Numbered from the stretch's first letter, positions 42,913 through 54,987 are shown. The stretch: DNA of 64,000 nucleotides from Aphis gossypii (GCF_020184175.1 NC_065532.1:38254287-38318286), one strand, 5' to 3'. The notes: generated by a model from the sequence alone, not told the origin. A program made the numbers and translations.

Positions 42913-43180
42913 CAGTGGCGTATTTACGGTGGTGGTCCAGGGATACTGGACCCCCCCCCCCCAGAGGAAAAAAAAACCGATACATATTTCTGCAGTATAG
43001 TTAAGTAATAAGCATAGAAATCGGTATTGTGTGTATTCTGACGATGATTTCCAAGTTACGGCTAAATATAATGTGTGATAAAGGCAATAGGTATAATGTA
43101 GTTATCATAGTTTATATAAATTACTTAATTATGTATAAACTGTGGACTCTGTCCAGAAAACTTTGGAAAATACGCCACTG
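42913..43180. mobile_element. hAT-like MITE, 268 bp, 13-bp perfect terminal inverted repeats
   Basis: The left end reads cagtggcgtattt and the right end aaatacgccactg, an exact 13-base inverted repeat. It is flanked by catattgc (42905-42912) and catacggc (43181-43188), which match at 6 of 8 bases and look like an aged 8-bp target-site duplication. An 8-bp duplication with CAGTG-type ends is typical of hAT-superfamily non-autonomous elements. There is no transposase frame inside. Near the left end is the small hairpin ggtcca...tggacc (42934-42952), followed by 12 C bases (42951-42962). Movement would depend on a transposase made elsewhere. Confidence 0.75.
42951..42962. repeat. Poly-C run (12 C) inside the MITE
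   Basis: Twelve C bases beside the right arm of an internal hairpin. Probably expanded by slippage after insertion, and a likely place for assembly length error. Confidence 0.8.
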
Positions 43181-44778
43181 CATACGGCAACCCTTAGAAA
43201 AATAATGTACACATAAAAACAATTTCTTATAGAGAAAAAGTATTTAATCGATTTTATGGAATTATTTACAAGTTTTTTGAATTCAAAATAGTTACTTTAA
43301 AATTTAAATTTCTTCAAAAATATAGTTTTTGTAAAATGTTATCAATAAGTGATAATGAAATATTCATCATGAGTGATTAGATGTGTTATTTTAAATACAA
43401 GTAATAATATACTTATTACTGATAGATAATAATTATTATATTTTGCATACATGCCTTTTAGTTATAAAATTATGTGTATTAAATTTATTAATACGAGTCT
43501 TTCAATTGTGTAATTTCAAATTTACATTTCTATAAACTTAAATATTTCGGTTAACTTTGTTTTATGGTAAAACGATCATCCTTGTGTAAGTAGTAACTTG
43601 GTACAAACATGAGTGATGACTTTAACAGAACTGTGTATAACTATAATACACACATTTTGCGTATTTACATTGTACGTACATGTATACAAATAGTATGCGT
43701 ATTATATATTACATAGCTGGTTCGTATATTTTAGGTGAGCTTAGTGGTTGAGCCGGGCTCTAAAGTTTAAATGGATAGCTATACAGTCTCTATACTTGGA
43801 ACTATTCTCGTGTATTTCCGGAAAATCGCTCCGTGTAATTTTTTTTTTCATTTCTTTGCATTAGATAGGTACCTACTTATTTTTATCTGTATATTTGTCT
43901 ACAAAAGCGCATACATAATATTTTATGTGGCGGTCTTTTTTTTCTACCAACCGCTAAAATTTAAATTTTATACCCAGCTCGTTTTATTTTTTTTAATAAA
44001 CAACAACGATGACGTCACGATAAACAGCCAGTGCCTGTATAGTGTATATATATATATATAAATATATTAATGCACGTTAATCGTTTGGTTTAAAAATCGC
44101 ACCCGACATCGAATTCCAAGACCAGCTTATATAGGTACAAGTAATTAATTCTCGAGGTTTTTTCGTTTATTAATTTAATGTTTTTTTATTTTCATTAAAA
44201 AGATAATTATACGTTGTTTCTTTATTATTATTATTATTATTCTCATCGAATAACATCTCGAAAGTTTCGAAACCCAATACATGATAATATATGACATCGC
44301 CATCAGCACGTCGCAATGTACAGTTTCGCGTTTATACCTACATGTGTACATACTATAAATATATTCGTACTCGCATCCTGTACAACTTTATATGTATAAA
44401 TTATTATTAGGTGGATACGCATTATATCCACGTGCATGAGTAATGTAACTTTATAGTTCCTGCCCGGCGCCATTATAATATTAATATTAAAATATCTGTA
44501 ATACTGATTTGAGATAATAGTATAAGATGTATACGATAAAATAAAATATAATCTATATCCAATCTCCCGACTTACGGATTTTATCTCCAAACATCTGTCG
44601 TTATGTGTACAACATAAAACCGGTCTTTTTTAATTGATCTCGTCAAATCACCCTGTAATGATGATGAGTATAATATTTTATGTGTTATGATACACATCAA
44701 ACGTACATTACACTCGACTTTTAAGCTCGACTTTCGAGAGATTTGAATTCCATGTAGGCATGATTTTTGTTATCGTTT
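43181..44778. other. AT-rich non-coding DNA
   Basis: No gene recognised. Frames of 95-96 codons on both strands (43771-44061 +, 44303-44590 -) are low-complexity Tyr/Ile/Phe-rich translations. A tRNA D-arm-like string gcttagtggttgagc at 43739-43753 has no matching T-arm. An ATT tract lies at 44222-44240 and a TA tract at about 44045-44061. Confidence 0.6.
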
Positions 44779-44786
44779 ATCTAAAT

Positions 44787-45110
44787 CAGTGTTCCTCGAT
44801 CTTTTTGGACTCGCGACCCACATTTTTAGGCCTACATTTGTCGCGACCCACGTATAAACATTGTAAGAAAGCTAAAATCGTAATGCTTAATAAAGAAGAA
44901 GACTTATCGTGGCCCAATTTTAAAGCTTACGCTAGGGTGACCATACGTCCTGTTTTAAACAGGATTGTCCCGTTTTTCATAGGATGTATAAGTATTTATA
45001 ATATATAATATATTATATAAGTATTGTATGTCCTGTTTTTTTTTTTAAATATGGTCACCCAGCTTACGTGAACTAAATATGGGTCACGACCCACCGGTTG
45101 AAGACTACTA
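44787..45110. mobile_element. hAT-like MITE (outer element), interrupted by a second MITE
   Basis: The left end begins cagtgttcctcgatcttttt and leads into ctcgcgacccac. The right end is gggtcacgacccaccggttg followed by aagactacta, whose reverse complement has the same plan (tagtagtcttcaacc, then ggtgggtcgtgaccca). This resembles the CAGNGGTTCTCAACC...GGGTCGCGACCC ends of many animal hAT non-autonomous families. Flanks atctaaat (44779-44786) and atttacat (45111-45118) agree at 6 of 8 bases, an eroded 8-bp target duplication. A 10-base direct repeat cgcgacccac occurs twice near the left end. Removing the insertion at 44932-45060 leaves an element of about 190 bases. No coding capacity. Confidence 0.7.
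44932..45060. mobile_element. Second hAT-like MITE nested in the first, 8-bp perfect target duplication
   Basis: The left end is ctagggtgaccata and the right end tatggtcaccc, sharing the inverted repeat gggtgaccata. The element is bracketed by the identical 8-mers agcttacg at 44924-44931 and 45061-45068. Exact ends could shift by two or three bases because the left end carries an extra cta. Inside, cctgttttaaacagg forms a short palindrome and tcctgttttttt lies near the right end. The intact duplication against the eroded one of the host element shows that this insertion is the younger. No coding capacity; about 129 bases long. Confidence 0.8.
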
Positions 45111-45275
45111 ATTTACATCCTTTTTCAAAGTATGGATCAGAGTATTATATTATCATTATGACACGAACGACGAACGTTGATTTGTGCATAATAGTATAGG
45201 AATAAATATATCGTAATAACACTATTGATATAAAAAAATGGCGATAATTATGTAGCATCTTTAATCTCTTACAGA

Positions 45276-45315
<40 letters not shown>

Positions 45316-45936
45316 TAAAATGATCGGGTGTATGTGTTTGTACCTATATCATTTTTTAATTTATACTAACTTACCTCTTATTTTGGTTCTCTGCGAAAAA
45401 TTAAAATAACAAAACTGTGTCATAGCCGTTTTTACGTATAAGTACATCAATAAGTATGCCAAACAACCACCGAAATTATAAGCAATTTAACTAAATTAAA
45501 TAATTGGAATTAAATGTTTGACATCTACAATAATCAAAAAATCAATTTTAAATTGAAAAAATGAAATTAATATACATATCTATAAATAATGAGCCTACTT
45601 TTTGCATTATTTATTTTATAATAAAATTGTTTAAAATTTTTGAAATTTCTTAACAAAATGATATAGTCTTGTGCTATAAATACATGGGTATGTCTAACAA
45701 TTGGGCCAATTGTTGGATAGTTTTATTGGAATTATCTAAATATTGTTATTATACTATATAATATGTATACATTGTTAATTGTTGTTCATCATATAACGCT
45801 GCATAAAAGATTAATTAAAATTAATAACTTAATATTATTATTGATATAGGCACTATATAATATTGTTTAACAGAAAATAATGCGTCACTTTTCGTTTTCG
45901 TGTCAAAAAAATACGTATAAAAATCATATCGTTTTA
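45111..45936. other. AT-rich non-coding DNA with a TA tract
   Basis: No gene seen. It contains a 30-base TA microsatellite (45280-45309) and the 19-base palindrome aacaattgggccaattgtt (45696-45714). Confidence 0.65.
45280..45309. repeat. (AT)n microsatellite, 30 bp
   Basis: Uninterrupted AT repeat of 30 bases, followed by gtatatt. Likely length-polymorphic. Confidence 0.9.
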
Positions 45937-46250
45937 GATTCTGAGCGAAGCGCGGAAAGTATTGGTTTTATAATAATGTTTATTTCTTTTTTATTCTGTA
46001 AACATTTTTTCTCACCCTAAATTTGCTCTAAAGTACAAGTGTAGTATATTTTCTGAAAGGTAATGTTCTTGAGCTGGTACTTTTGATATAACATTTTTCG
46101 ATTTTCGAAATGATACTCGAAATAAATGCGGTTAAAGGAGAAAAAATGTGCAACTTCACGATTATGTGGTGTAAAATAATTACGGTTTTGTTAATCACCA
46201 TAGAAACGAATAAAATTAAATAAAAAGGATCCCCTCGTCCGCTCAGAATC
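45937..46250. mobile_element. Non-autonomous TIR element with gattctgagcg ends
   Basis: The left end reads gattctgagcgaagcg and the right end cgtccgctcagaatc, giving an inverted repeat gattctgagcg with partial similarity further in. About 314 bases long, AT-rich inside, with no transposase frame. T/A-rich bases outside both ends (gtttta before, gtttttt after) may belong to the element, so its true ends and target duplication are not settled. A hairpin, gaatgcaat-cat-attgcattc (46261-46281), sits eleven bases beyond the right end. A relative occurs at 54,050. The superfamily is unclear to me. Confidence 0.55.
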
Positions 46251-46260
46251 GTTTTTTATC

Positions 46261-46281
46261 GAATGCAATCATATTGCATTC
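46261..46281. repeat. Perfect 9-bp hairpin next to the MITE
   Basis: Arms gaatgcaat and attgcattc separated by cat. It is either the true terminus of the neighbouring element or an independent palindrome; a second copy of the whole junction would decide. Confidence 0.6.
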
Positions 46282-48857
46282 AAATCGAATACCTACAGTA
46301 AATTACACTATCCTGTCCGACGACCAAAGGGACGATGGACAAACATCCACCAACGAAATGCGTTGACCTACTTTTATTTTGAAATTAATGTTAAATGTCA
46401 GCTATTCACAAAAAATATATAAATACAGAATAATTGTTTTCTCTTATCGTATTCTGAATTTGGTTGTACGACGTTTCCTTTCTAAGAATGTAATTTTTCA
46501 ATGTTTTCGATTTTATGTATTTCTCAGGGAAAGAAAATTACCGGAAATATCTTAAAAATATTGTAGTAAAATAGAAGTAAACTGAGTTTTACCCTGAACT
46601 AGCTGTTTTTTTAAGCATGGTTATTTATTATTGCAGTTTTCAAATGTAATATCACCGCCAATTATATTATTATGTCGAAATTAGAGAAGTGCAATAAAAT
46701 ACAATGTCTTATTCCGATTTTAATATATTTAATTTTAAAATCCTTAAATAAAACAAAACTTTTTTGTGACATCCGAATTCAACCCATGTAAAATAATTGA
46801 GTAGCATCATCCTACTCTACACCATGACAACAACAGCTAGGAAAACTATTGTTGAAAATAATAAACAGTATATTATGGGCGCCGTCGTCAAAGTGTATGG
46901 CGTATAGTGATTACAAAACTCAATTGGCCGCTTGTACAACTTCTTCAATATTTTGGCAAAACTGCCGGGTTGATGTTTGTCGCCTCGTGTATATGTAGCA
47001 AAATATAATAAATGACAAACTCCATCGTAAATGATGTTATACAAGACTTGAAATTCAAATAGGATTCATAAAATTACGGATTGAAATGTAAATGTGGTGA
47101 CTTTGGATAGGTAATAAAATGTGTTAACTCACAAAACACAAATCGTTGAATATATAAAATATAAAAGTATCGTAAACTCCTATGGCCATACCTACCCCTA
47201 ATGGTGCCACTGATTGTCAAAGGGTGGAAAGTAAAAAGGCTATTTGGGACATTCAGATTATTACGGGGTCTTGCATTTAGCCCGAAAAACTCATAGTCAG
47301 ACATTACCTTAACTGCAATGTAGATGATGATTGAGACACGTTCTCAGAAAAGGTTTATCCCACTTTCACGTAGTCTGTCCCCACGGAATCATTTCGTCCC
47401 GCATGTATTTATAATATACGTATATACAATAAAAATAATAATATATACAGACAAAATGCACGTGCAGTTAAATCGTAGTGCATAATATATTATATCCGCT
47501 GAACATATTTTTATGTTTCTGTATTATTATTGTGGTTTATGTGCTACATAATTTCACTGAGACTCAATAATCTTATGACAAGACATGAGATATCAAACAC
47601 GTAGGTACATATATTATATTATAAAATATACGAATTCGTTATAATGATATGGTGTGATGGTTCATCGGAGATATATTACGTGATCATCGTGGCCCATAAC
47701 TTTATTACATTTATTCCCCATGGTAACCTAACCTGCAGATTTATATATATATATATATTTATTTATACAATGTATATTATACTTATTATTATGTAATAAT
47801 CATGTTCTGGAGTTATTGTATGTATACAAGATACTCGTACGTGTGTGTGTGCGGCCCTTATTGGTTTGTGCATAATTAAATGCACACTTGGCGGCAACGC
47901 CCCTTCGCCAACGACGATGGGAACACCTTTAGGGGCAACACGTTTCCGAAATAGCAAAAAAAAAAAAACAATAATCGTAAAAATCATTCTGTCAGCTCAG
48001 TGTTATTCTTACAGCTGGATATACGTTAGCTATAAAATCACCACAACAACTACTACTACTACCGCCCATCGAGACCCGGTTTGCCACATTTCGCGAGATC
48101 TCCTCCTCTTCTTCAACCCCTCCTTCTTCCATACTTACATTGAAGCCACGTGTTTCGTTTGAAAATCTGTGAAGTATTATGTACACATATTCACTTAGAT
48201 TCCTTTAGTATTTCATCGCTTTGGCTTGCTATCTTCTAGTTTTATCTCCGTCTTAGTAGTTATTTAACTACACAGAGGAGTCACCATTTTGTAACATATA
48301 TCTATACTGCAGTTGCTGTATAGTTGAAACATTATTATACAATGTTTTGGAATGATAAATCATTATAATTTTTTTTTTTTGTTACATCACATATAACATG
48401 ACTCTGCGTTTTGTAAATGGCGTATACAAAATTTAAATATTTTTGAATAATTCTTGCATACTGAACTTGCAGATGATCACCATTAGACATTTAGAACTTT
48501 GAAAATCGAATAAAGTATAAGTTATACGGGTTTATACTATGTAAAATGGTTAAAGTTTTTTCGTAAAATAATTTTGGTAAAATTTCAAACAAATAAGCCA
48601 TGTAGAATTGTTTTTCGACGCATAATGATTTTGGAAAATTAAAATTATAACCTTTAGGTTCTGTGATACAAGTTGACAGTTATACCAAGAAAAAATAATT
48701 TAAACTTAGGTATATATTTTCGCTGTATTTTTTGTTTTAAAATTGATGGAAAATACTTACCTTACATATATTACTACTTACAATAACCATTATAATCAAA
48801 ATATTTTAAATATTTGATTAAACAAATTGATTATGCATTTATAATATCTTTTTGAAA
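46282..48857. other. Non-coding DNA, partly GC-raised, with simple repeats
   Basis: No gene supported. Minus-strand frames of 75-76 codons at 46817-47044 and 47074-47304 have no motif I know. Between 47,840 and 48,160 G+C rises, giving overlapping frames on both strands (105 codons +, 74 and 64 codons -). They contain homopolymers produced by an (ACT)n tract near 48,050-48,064 and a pyrimidine block ctcctcctcttcttc, so I treat them as accidental. A perfect donor-like gtaagtat lies on the minus strand at 48138-48131 without a matching exon. Confidence 0.5.
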
Positions 48858-49136
48858 TCATGTAGGTTCATAAAACGCTTTTCCAAGTAAAAGTATTATA
48901 AATATAATAAGTGTCAATAAGTAAATTTTAGTGCGCGTGTCGCAATTACTGATTTTATGACATTCGTCTATTTCTGTTAAATTATTGTTTCTTTTTTGAG
49001 GAGTTGTTCTAAGTGTTGTAAATCTCAACACTGTTATTTTTATAGACATAACATTATGTATTGTCGTAGTAATAGTTCTTATAATTCCTGGCGCTTCGTG
49101 ACAATTTTTAAACGTGTCATCACAAACTTCAACCAT
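48858..49136 (-). other. Minus-strand open frame of 92 codons; weak resemblance to a gustatory-receptor tail
   Basis: This is one of the most protein-like frames in the window: Asp, Glu, Thr, Asn, Cys and Lys are well represented and low complexity is limited to the C-terminus. Seen: a Cys-Asp pair at residues 5-6, a Pro-Gly-Ile-Ile at 16-19, and a hydrophobic run from about 71 that includes IYLLTLIIF at 71-79, followed by a short polar tail and TGA. Known of the family: insect gustatory receptors end with TM7 carrying TYhhhhhQF, about 65-70 residues after a Cys-acidic pair that closes TM6. Here the spacing from Cys5 to Tyr72 is 67, but Thr is replaced by Ile and Gln by Ile. The first half of the expected TM7 is polar. 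If related, it is a decayed or very divergent remnant; chance is quite possible. In-frame stop TAA precedes it upstream and no clear acceptor was found. Confidence 0.18.
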
Positions 49137-52100
49137 TAAAACTTGGATGTCATGGAATCTACGTTCAAAAAGTTATAAAATTTTATCGAAAATAGAGCTA
49201 AGATATCGTGTTTTTTTTACTACTGTTGATGCTTTGTTATAAAAAAAATAGGTATGTACCTTTTAAGGTGCAATTCCTACTATCACCGTCCAGAGACCAG
49301 TAAAAAATACTAGTTTACAGAATAATTAAATTCATTATATTGCATTATACTTATGGTTCTGCGGATTAATAAATAGAAAGAGTTGAAAAGTCTATTAATT
49401 TTGGCTTGTCAGTTTCATATCGCGGGAAAATAGCCATTCCCTGATTTGCTATGGATTTTGGTTCAACAATTGAATTTAGATCATATATTACCTTATTATG
49501 CAATGGATAGTTTTACACATAGGTTAAAGTTCCCTTAAGCATTTTGGATTCTATTACATATGTATCGGTAAGACTATAATAAAATATTATTTATCGTGAT
49601 ACACATAGCAACATGTAGGTACTATGCCTGCACGTCTGATGTTGATACTTAATAAAATGTTTGACCTCGTGTACACTTAATACACCTGGAATTAAATGAT
49701 ATATAGTGGCTTTCATGGTAATTATCGGGGCCTAGGTATACACAATCTTAGGTATATATATTATAGTATATAAGTGTATCTATGGCTAGTACTCAGCGGA
49801 CGATGATTAATAGCTGGAATTCTTTTTATCTACCTATGACGCTATAACCTATATATAATGTAGGTTCGTTGGAAGCTTCGTGTTATGCGATAAGCAACCA
49901 ATTTTCCCGTTTTAAAACAATTAAATCGATGAAATCCAGTTGTCGGAAAACGCTGTATTAATTATTCGCAAAATTATAAGTGATCCATTTTAATGTAAGA
50001 CATACATTCAAAAAAATGTTTTTCTATTTTTAATCGTTATCTTTTATTTTACTTTTTTAATGACAGAATTCATTTTTAATTCATTTTTCCAAATCAGAAT
50101 ATTTTTTTGAATAATTCGATGTACACAAATCGAATTTTGGACGAGTAGATTCTGAGTTATAAGCATTTAAAGTTATGATGAGAAGAGATAATTTTAAAAT
50201 ATACCTTTATAATATCTGTTGCTTCAAAAATGTAATTTAATTTCTTTCTGAATTTAAATGTTATCACCATTTAACTGTATTATAATATTCGAATAGGATA
50301 TATTATAATATTGTAGTGTGTATTTTAAATTGAATTTTCTAGTATCTTTAAGAAGACATATTATATCCGGTTAATAAAACATTACGGGTCTAGAACACAA
50401 ACAACAATTGTAAATCGTTGTGTGCTCTATAACTTTTACTAGATTTAATGCCAAATGCATTACAAATTTTACTAAAAGCACTTTACAAATAGTAAAAATC
50501 AAACATTAAATAGTAACAATCGGTTTTTATTCTTGGCTTTTGACCAAATTGTAAACCATCATAAACTTCATCGCTAGTACAAAATAAATTATTCTTTACT
50601 CTTGTTTTAAATGAATAATTTACCATAAAAATTCTTTCTATTATACATTATTAGTTTTATCCAAGTAGCACTTAATATACCTAATAATTATTATTAAAAA
50701 TAAATTATTTTCTTGCAATGTTTATTGTTTAATAATGGTCATAACTTTTAAAGTGGTATAACTTTTATTAAAATATGATAATAAAAATATTCTGTTCAAA
50801 TATTCAAGGAATAAATTTCCAGAAACAATAAATTAAAATTAAAATAATATTGAAAAATATAATTTATAATAGTAAATTTAAAAAAAACGCATGCGGGCTA
50901 ACGGGCTAAAATATAGATTTATTATACTATAATATTGATAATGTTTTAGTATAAAAATAATATTTTCAAAGATTTTTTGTTGTTTTTATTGATACTTGGT
51001 ATTACCTTTAAACTTGATACTAGGTCAGTCAATTCACGCTAATATTAAAATAACAAGGTAATTGAATAATAATGTACTGTATAATATATTATATGTAAAT
51101 ATTAGGTTTCGATTTACTTTTTAAATAAAATTCATGATAGATAAATTATAATTTAAAATTTATTAAATAGTCCGTAATATGATAGTTTTTTCATTTTTTA
51201 TATTTCAACTTTTAAAAACATTTTACTACAATCTCAGTCATTACCGTAGTTTATTTATCATATACGATATAGTATATTATAATATACAAGACTATTTGAG
51301 AACAGTTTTCTTGTTTTGAAAACATAAAAATCACGTAGTATACGTCTAGGAAAAGTTTAAATGGACTCATAAAAACTATTAAATTTAATATATTACTAAT
51401 AATTTAATTTTAAACTTAAAAAGAAAACTACGCTTTATAGATTCTACGATTACTGTAAAAATAAAATTGAAATATTATGATTTTAAGCCCATTTTTATGG
51501 TCCATTCTTGTTATCGCTTACAATAACTCCTGATTGCAAGCTAGTAGGCTGGTATCGCTCAGTTCTATGATTTTATTATTTTATGTAAAAAGATTAAATT
51601 TATTATTCTATTTTATAACTTAAACCACATGCTTATAAGTCAGAAACCTATAGTAACGGAAAACATTACATTATTATTATGTTTTTTTTTATTATATAAA
51701 GTTATAAAATATTAACTTCCTATAGAAATGTAATATTGGTACCTATATTGTATTTACTGTCAAATAATTTAGTATAACGTACCTAAAAGTAGTTTTATCC
51801 CGAAACCATTTTCTTTTGACTACGATACAAAGTTGTTCATTATAATATGAATGTGTATAAAAATGTATGTTTTTTGGGATACATTTCTGGAGATAAAGTT
51901 AATATTAAGTTGTGTTTTAAAATGGTTCACTGCAGTTGCACATATTATAATGTATTGTGTAAAGCTGATTTTATTTTCAAATTACAGTTTATGATATAAA
52001 TAACATAACGTATGACACGATTATATGAATTATATTATATGTATAACTGCTATCAACAGAAATTTTATCTGACGACGCATTTTATTTATTTATTTTCATG

Positions 52101-54045
52101 TTTTGTTCCTCTTTTTCGTTGCTTATAGTATAATAATGCACGTAAACAAAATATAATACCCAGGAAAACAAATTAAACAACAATTAAAATTTAAAAAAAA
52201 CCTTTTCCGAGATGGTAGTTACATATATATTATATATATGATTAAATCGGACGGTAGAGAAAGAACAGAGGAAGGCGCTATATATATTGTTACGTGTGAA
52301 TGTGTACTTTATATAGGTATTTACATTTGTGCGGCGTTGAGTTAAAACCATTTAACATTTACTAAAAATTTGCATATTCAAATAAACCCGGAAAAAAGGG
52401 ACCGCCGACACAGTTCGCTGCAGTCCAGTTTTCGTTTATAAATCATCGCGTGATGTAATGTGTTCGCAAACTTTATACCTGACCGACATGTAACTAATAA
52501 TTATTAATAATGTACCTATAAACTTTACAAATAAACAATTATTTTAATACTGCCTTCATATCATATGTCTAAAATACATCATATTATGAATTTATTATAG
52601 GTATGATACATTTTACACCGGATACGCGTGAATCGTATTAAAAACATTGATGGCAGTCAATAGGAATAAAGATCAAATAATATATAGCGGTTACTTTTCT
52701 ATTCAATAATATCTATTTTTAATTTTGTATACATAATTGTATATATAGGTATACATAGTTATTCAAAGTCTGATTTTAAGAATTTTTCAATTTATCTAAA
52801 GAGTATATTTTCAAATTATTGAGATGTTTCGTAGTACTTAACGAGTGTCCTGTAGAAATACAAATTTATTTTTATCAAATGAATAAACATTGAGGGTTTT
52901 CAACTTGAAATTAAGTATGTCACTATCAGACATTCTTTATACATAGTACAACAAATCTCAAGAATTTTAAAATGCGATGTATTTATTTTTTTTTACCAAA
53001 CTGCTTAGCGTGTTCATTAAACTACCCTAAAAAAATTAGTCTTCCGAATGTGCATCATACATATTTATATAAGTATGTGGATTTGAACGCGCACTTCGTG
53101 GAATTGACGTAAAATCATCGTCGGTACACCGTTTGTTGTTATTGTTATTATTAGTATTGTTTTATTTTAATGATAAACTAGTCGCGTAACGGAAATTACC
53201 GGCAGGACGTTCATATTATATACGTATATATATAATGTTTTCATGAAGTAGATCGACTTATCAGTACTGCAGCCGTGAGTGCGTCGACGAGTCGCCTATG
53301 TGGTTGTTTGTATATTTCTTTCTTCGGAAATTGAAATCTCCCGGCGTGTAGGTATTTATGAATAATAATATATACTCGGGCGTATGTTATCCGTCGGAGT
53401 TTGACGTGTACGTACGGTAGGTGTAAAAATTCAAATCAACAATTATCAGAGGCAGTCACGTAATAATTATACGTTTGAGTAAACAATTTCTATTGAAAAA
53501 TTAACCTGTACACCGCGGTGCCCTGCAATTATCTCTGACCGTCTATCTCTATTCTTGTCTAATACATATTATAGCGCCAAAACACCGAAAGTATAATTTT
53601 ATATAAAACCTAGTATTTTATATACTAGCTTAACCGTGGTTCTCGACTATATTTAATATAAATATTATTTATGAAATCGTACATTTTGAATTTAATTGTG
53701 CTATCTTTAACGGTTTTTTTTAATAATGTATATTAACAACCTACATAATATTTTTATAAATGTATATTCTAACTGAGGTCATACTATAGTACATAATTCG
53801 TAAATCTATTATTTTTCGAACCAAATGCATCCGTATTTCTATACTGTACTCGGTTCGCTGTACTAAAGATAATACTATAAAATATATATGGTACTGTACA
53901 CTAGTATATTATATGTATGTGCTCGGAAAGGCAATTGTAATGGTTTTTTTTTTCAATTCAGCTGTACTATTTGAAACGAAATAAAATATAGCGGAATTCG
54001 CGCTGTCATAATTCATATTCCTGTAGAGAAAAATGAATGTTTTTT
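49137..54045. other. AT-rich non-coding DNA
   Basis: No gene seen. 50,020-50,185 is a copy of the dispersed repeat also present at 36.2 kb. 53,080-53,420 has more CpGs than average (cgcgcacttcgtgg, gtgcgtcgacgagtcgcc) but no usable frame. Many short A/T runs. Confidence 0.6.
50020..50185 (-). repeat. Diverged interspersed repeat, copy B
   Basis: Reverse complement of this segment runs ataactttaa, ctactcgt, aaattcgattt, gtgtacat, and finally agataacgatt, in the same order as copy A at 36,245-36,440. Similarity is clear in blocks but gapped, so the copies are old. Class unknown; no coding capacity. Confidence 0.4.
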
Positions 54046-54190
54046 CAATGCTGAGCGGAGCGAGGGAGCTATTGGATTTATACAATGATGTGGGTTTTTT
54101 TTTACGAGTTTTTTTTATGTAATCACTTTTTTTGGATAGATGAAGTGCTCTAAAAGTTCTGCGTTTTACCCTATCTATATATAGGGTCGA
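54046..54190. mobile_element. Partial relative of the gattctgagcg element
   Basis: The sequence aatgctgagcggagcgaggg followed by agctattggatttata parallels the left end of the element at 45,937 (ttctgagcgaagcgcggaaa, then gtattggttttata). Further in, gtgctctaaaagt parallels tgctctaaagt. The right terminal repeat was not found, so this copy is truncated or its end has decayed. The 129-codon minus-strand frame 53909-54298 crosses it and is explained by its A/T runs. Confidence 0.4.
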
Positions 54191-54940
54191 AATCGAACAC
54201 ATATTGTACTTTAGAGAGTTCATTTTTTTATTTTTTCCCAGAAGCAGTTTAAAAAATGCATACGAAAAAACAGTTTTAACAGTTTTTATGACACCCACGG
54301 ACTGTTTATTTAAAAAAAAAAATGTCTACATAATTTTTAGGGAGCTGAGTTCTGCATAGAATAATTGGGTATGTGATAATATAACAGTTGTATTGCTTTC
54401 ATATTTTATAATATACAATAATATATTGTTATAGTTTGACCAAAATACGAGATCATTCGAATTCAAACCATTTAAACTTTGAAACTGACCATTAATAAAA
54501 ATATTTTAGAGAAAAAAGTAAAAATAGTATTTGTTTTTTTAACAGTTAAAACTACTTAAATATTCATTAGATGGTATTTTAGTATGAAAAATGGCATCAT
54601 TTTTGTTGACGTAGAGATGTACAAATTATACAATCCCTATATATACTACAAAATGCATTCTATACGTCTCCTCTGAACTCATTTGTTTTAAGTAAGAAAT
54701 AAACAACGCTTTAGGCCGAGGCATTTGACTTTCTGCTTTTATACATTGTTCAATATTATTGTTAAACAACAGAATATCCGTGTGTGAGGTCTTTTACAGA
54801 ATAGTATAATATATCTAAAATATACATATATATTCCTACGTGCGCTAATGTGCTAATCGAAATCATCGGTGCTTGGGGGCGTGATTGTGTTCCGACCACC
54901 CGAAAGTATTTATTACACGTCGAAGTGTTGTATTATATAA

Positions 54941-54948
<8 letters not shown>

Positions 54949-54980
<32 letters not shown>
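54949..54980. repeat. (GT)16 microsatellite
   Basis: Thirty-two bases of pure GT, flanked on the left by an AT tract and on the right by atgtgtg. It generates a Cys/Val repeat in one frame, which should not be taken for a protein. Confidence 0.9.

Positions 54981-54987
<7 letters not shown>

Noticed and set aside
43739..43753. tRNA D-arm / A-box-like gcttagtggttgagc
   Set aside because: No B box, T-arm or acceptor stem at the right spacing, so neither a tRNA nor a supported SINE.
48131..48138. Perfect minus-strand donor gtaagtat
   Set aside because: Several gtaagtat words occur by chance in AT-rich DNA; no matching coding exon precedes this one.
47845..48186. Overlapping frames on both strands with Thr, Ser and Glu runs
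   Set aside because: Runs come from an (ACT)n tract and a pyrimidine block; the strands compete and neither has a motif.
53909..54298. Longest open frame of the window (129 codons, minus strand)
   Set aside because: It crosses a truncated MITE and several T/A runs that give Lys and Phe homopolymers; no domain and no splice context.
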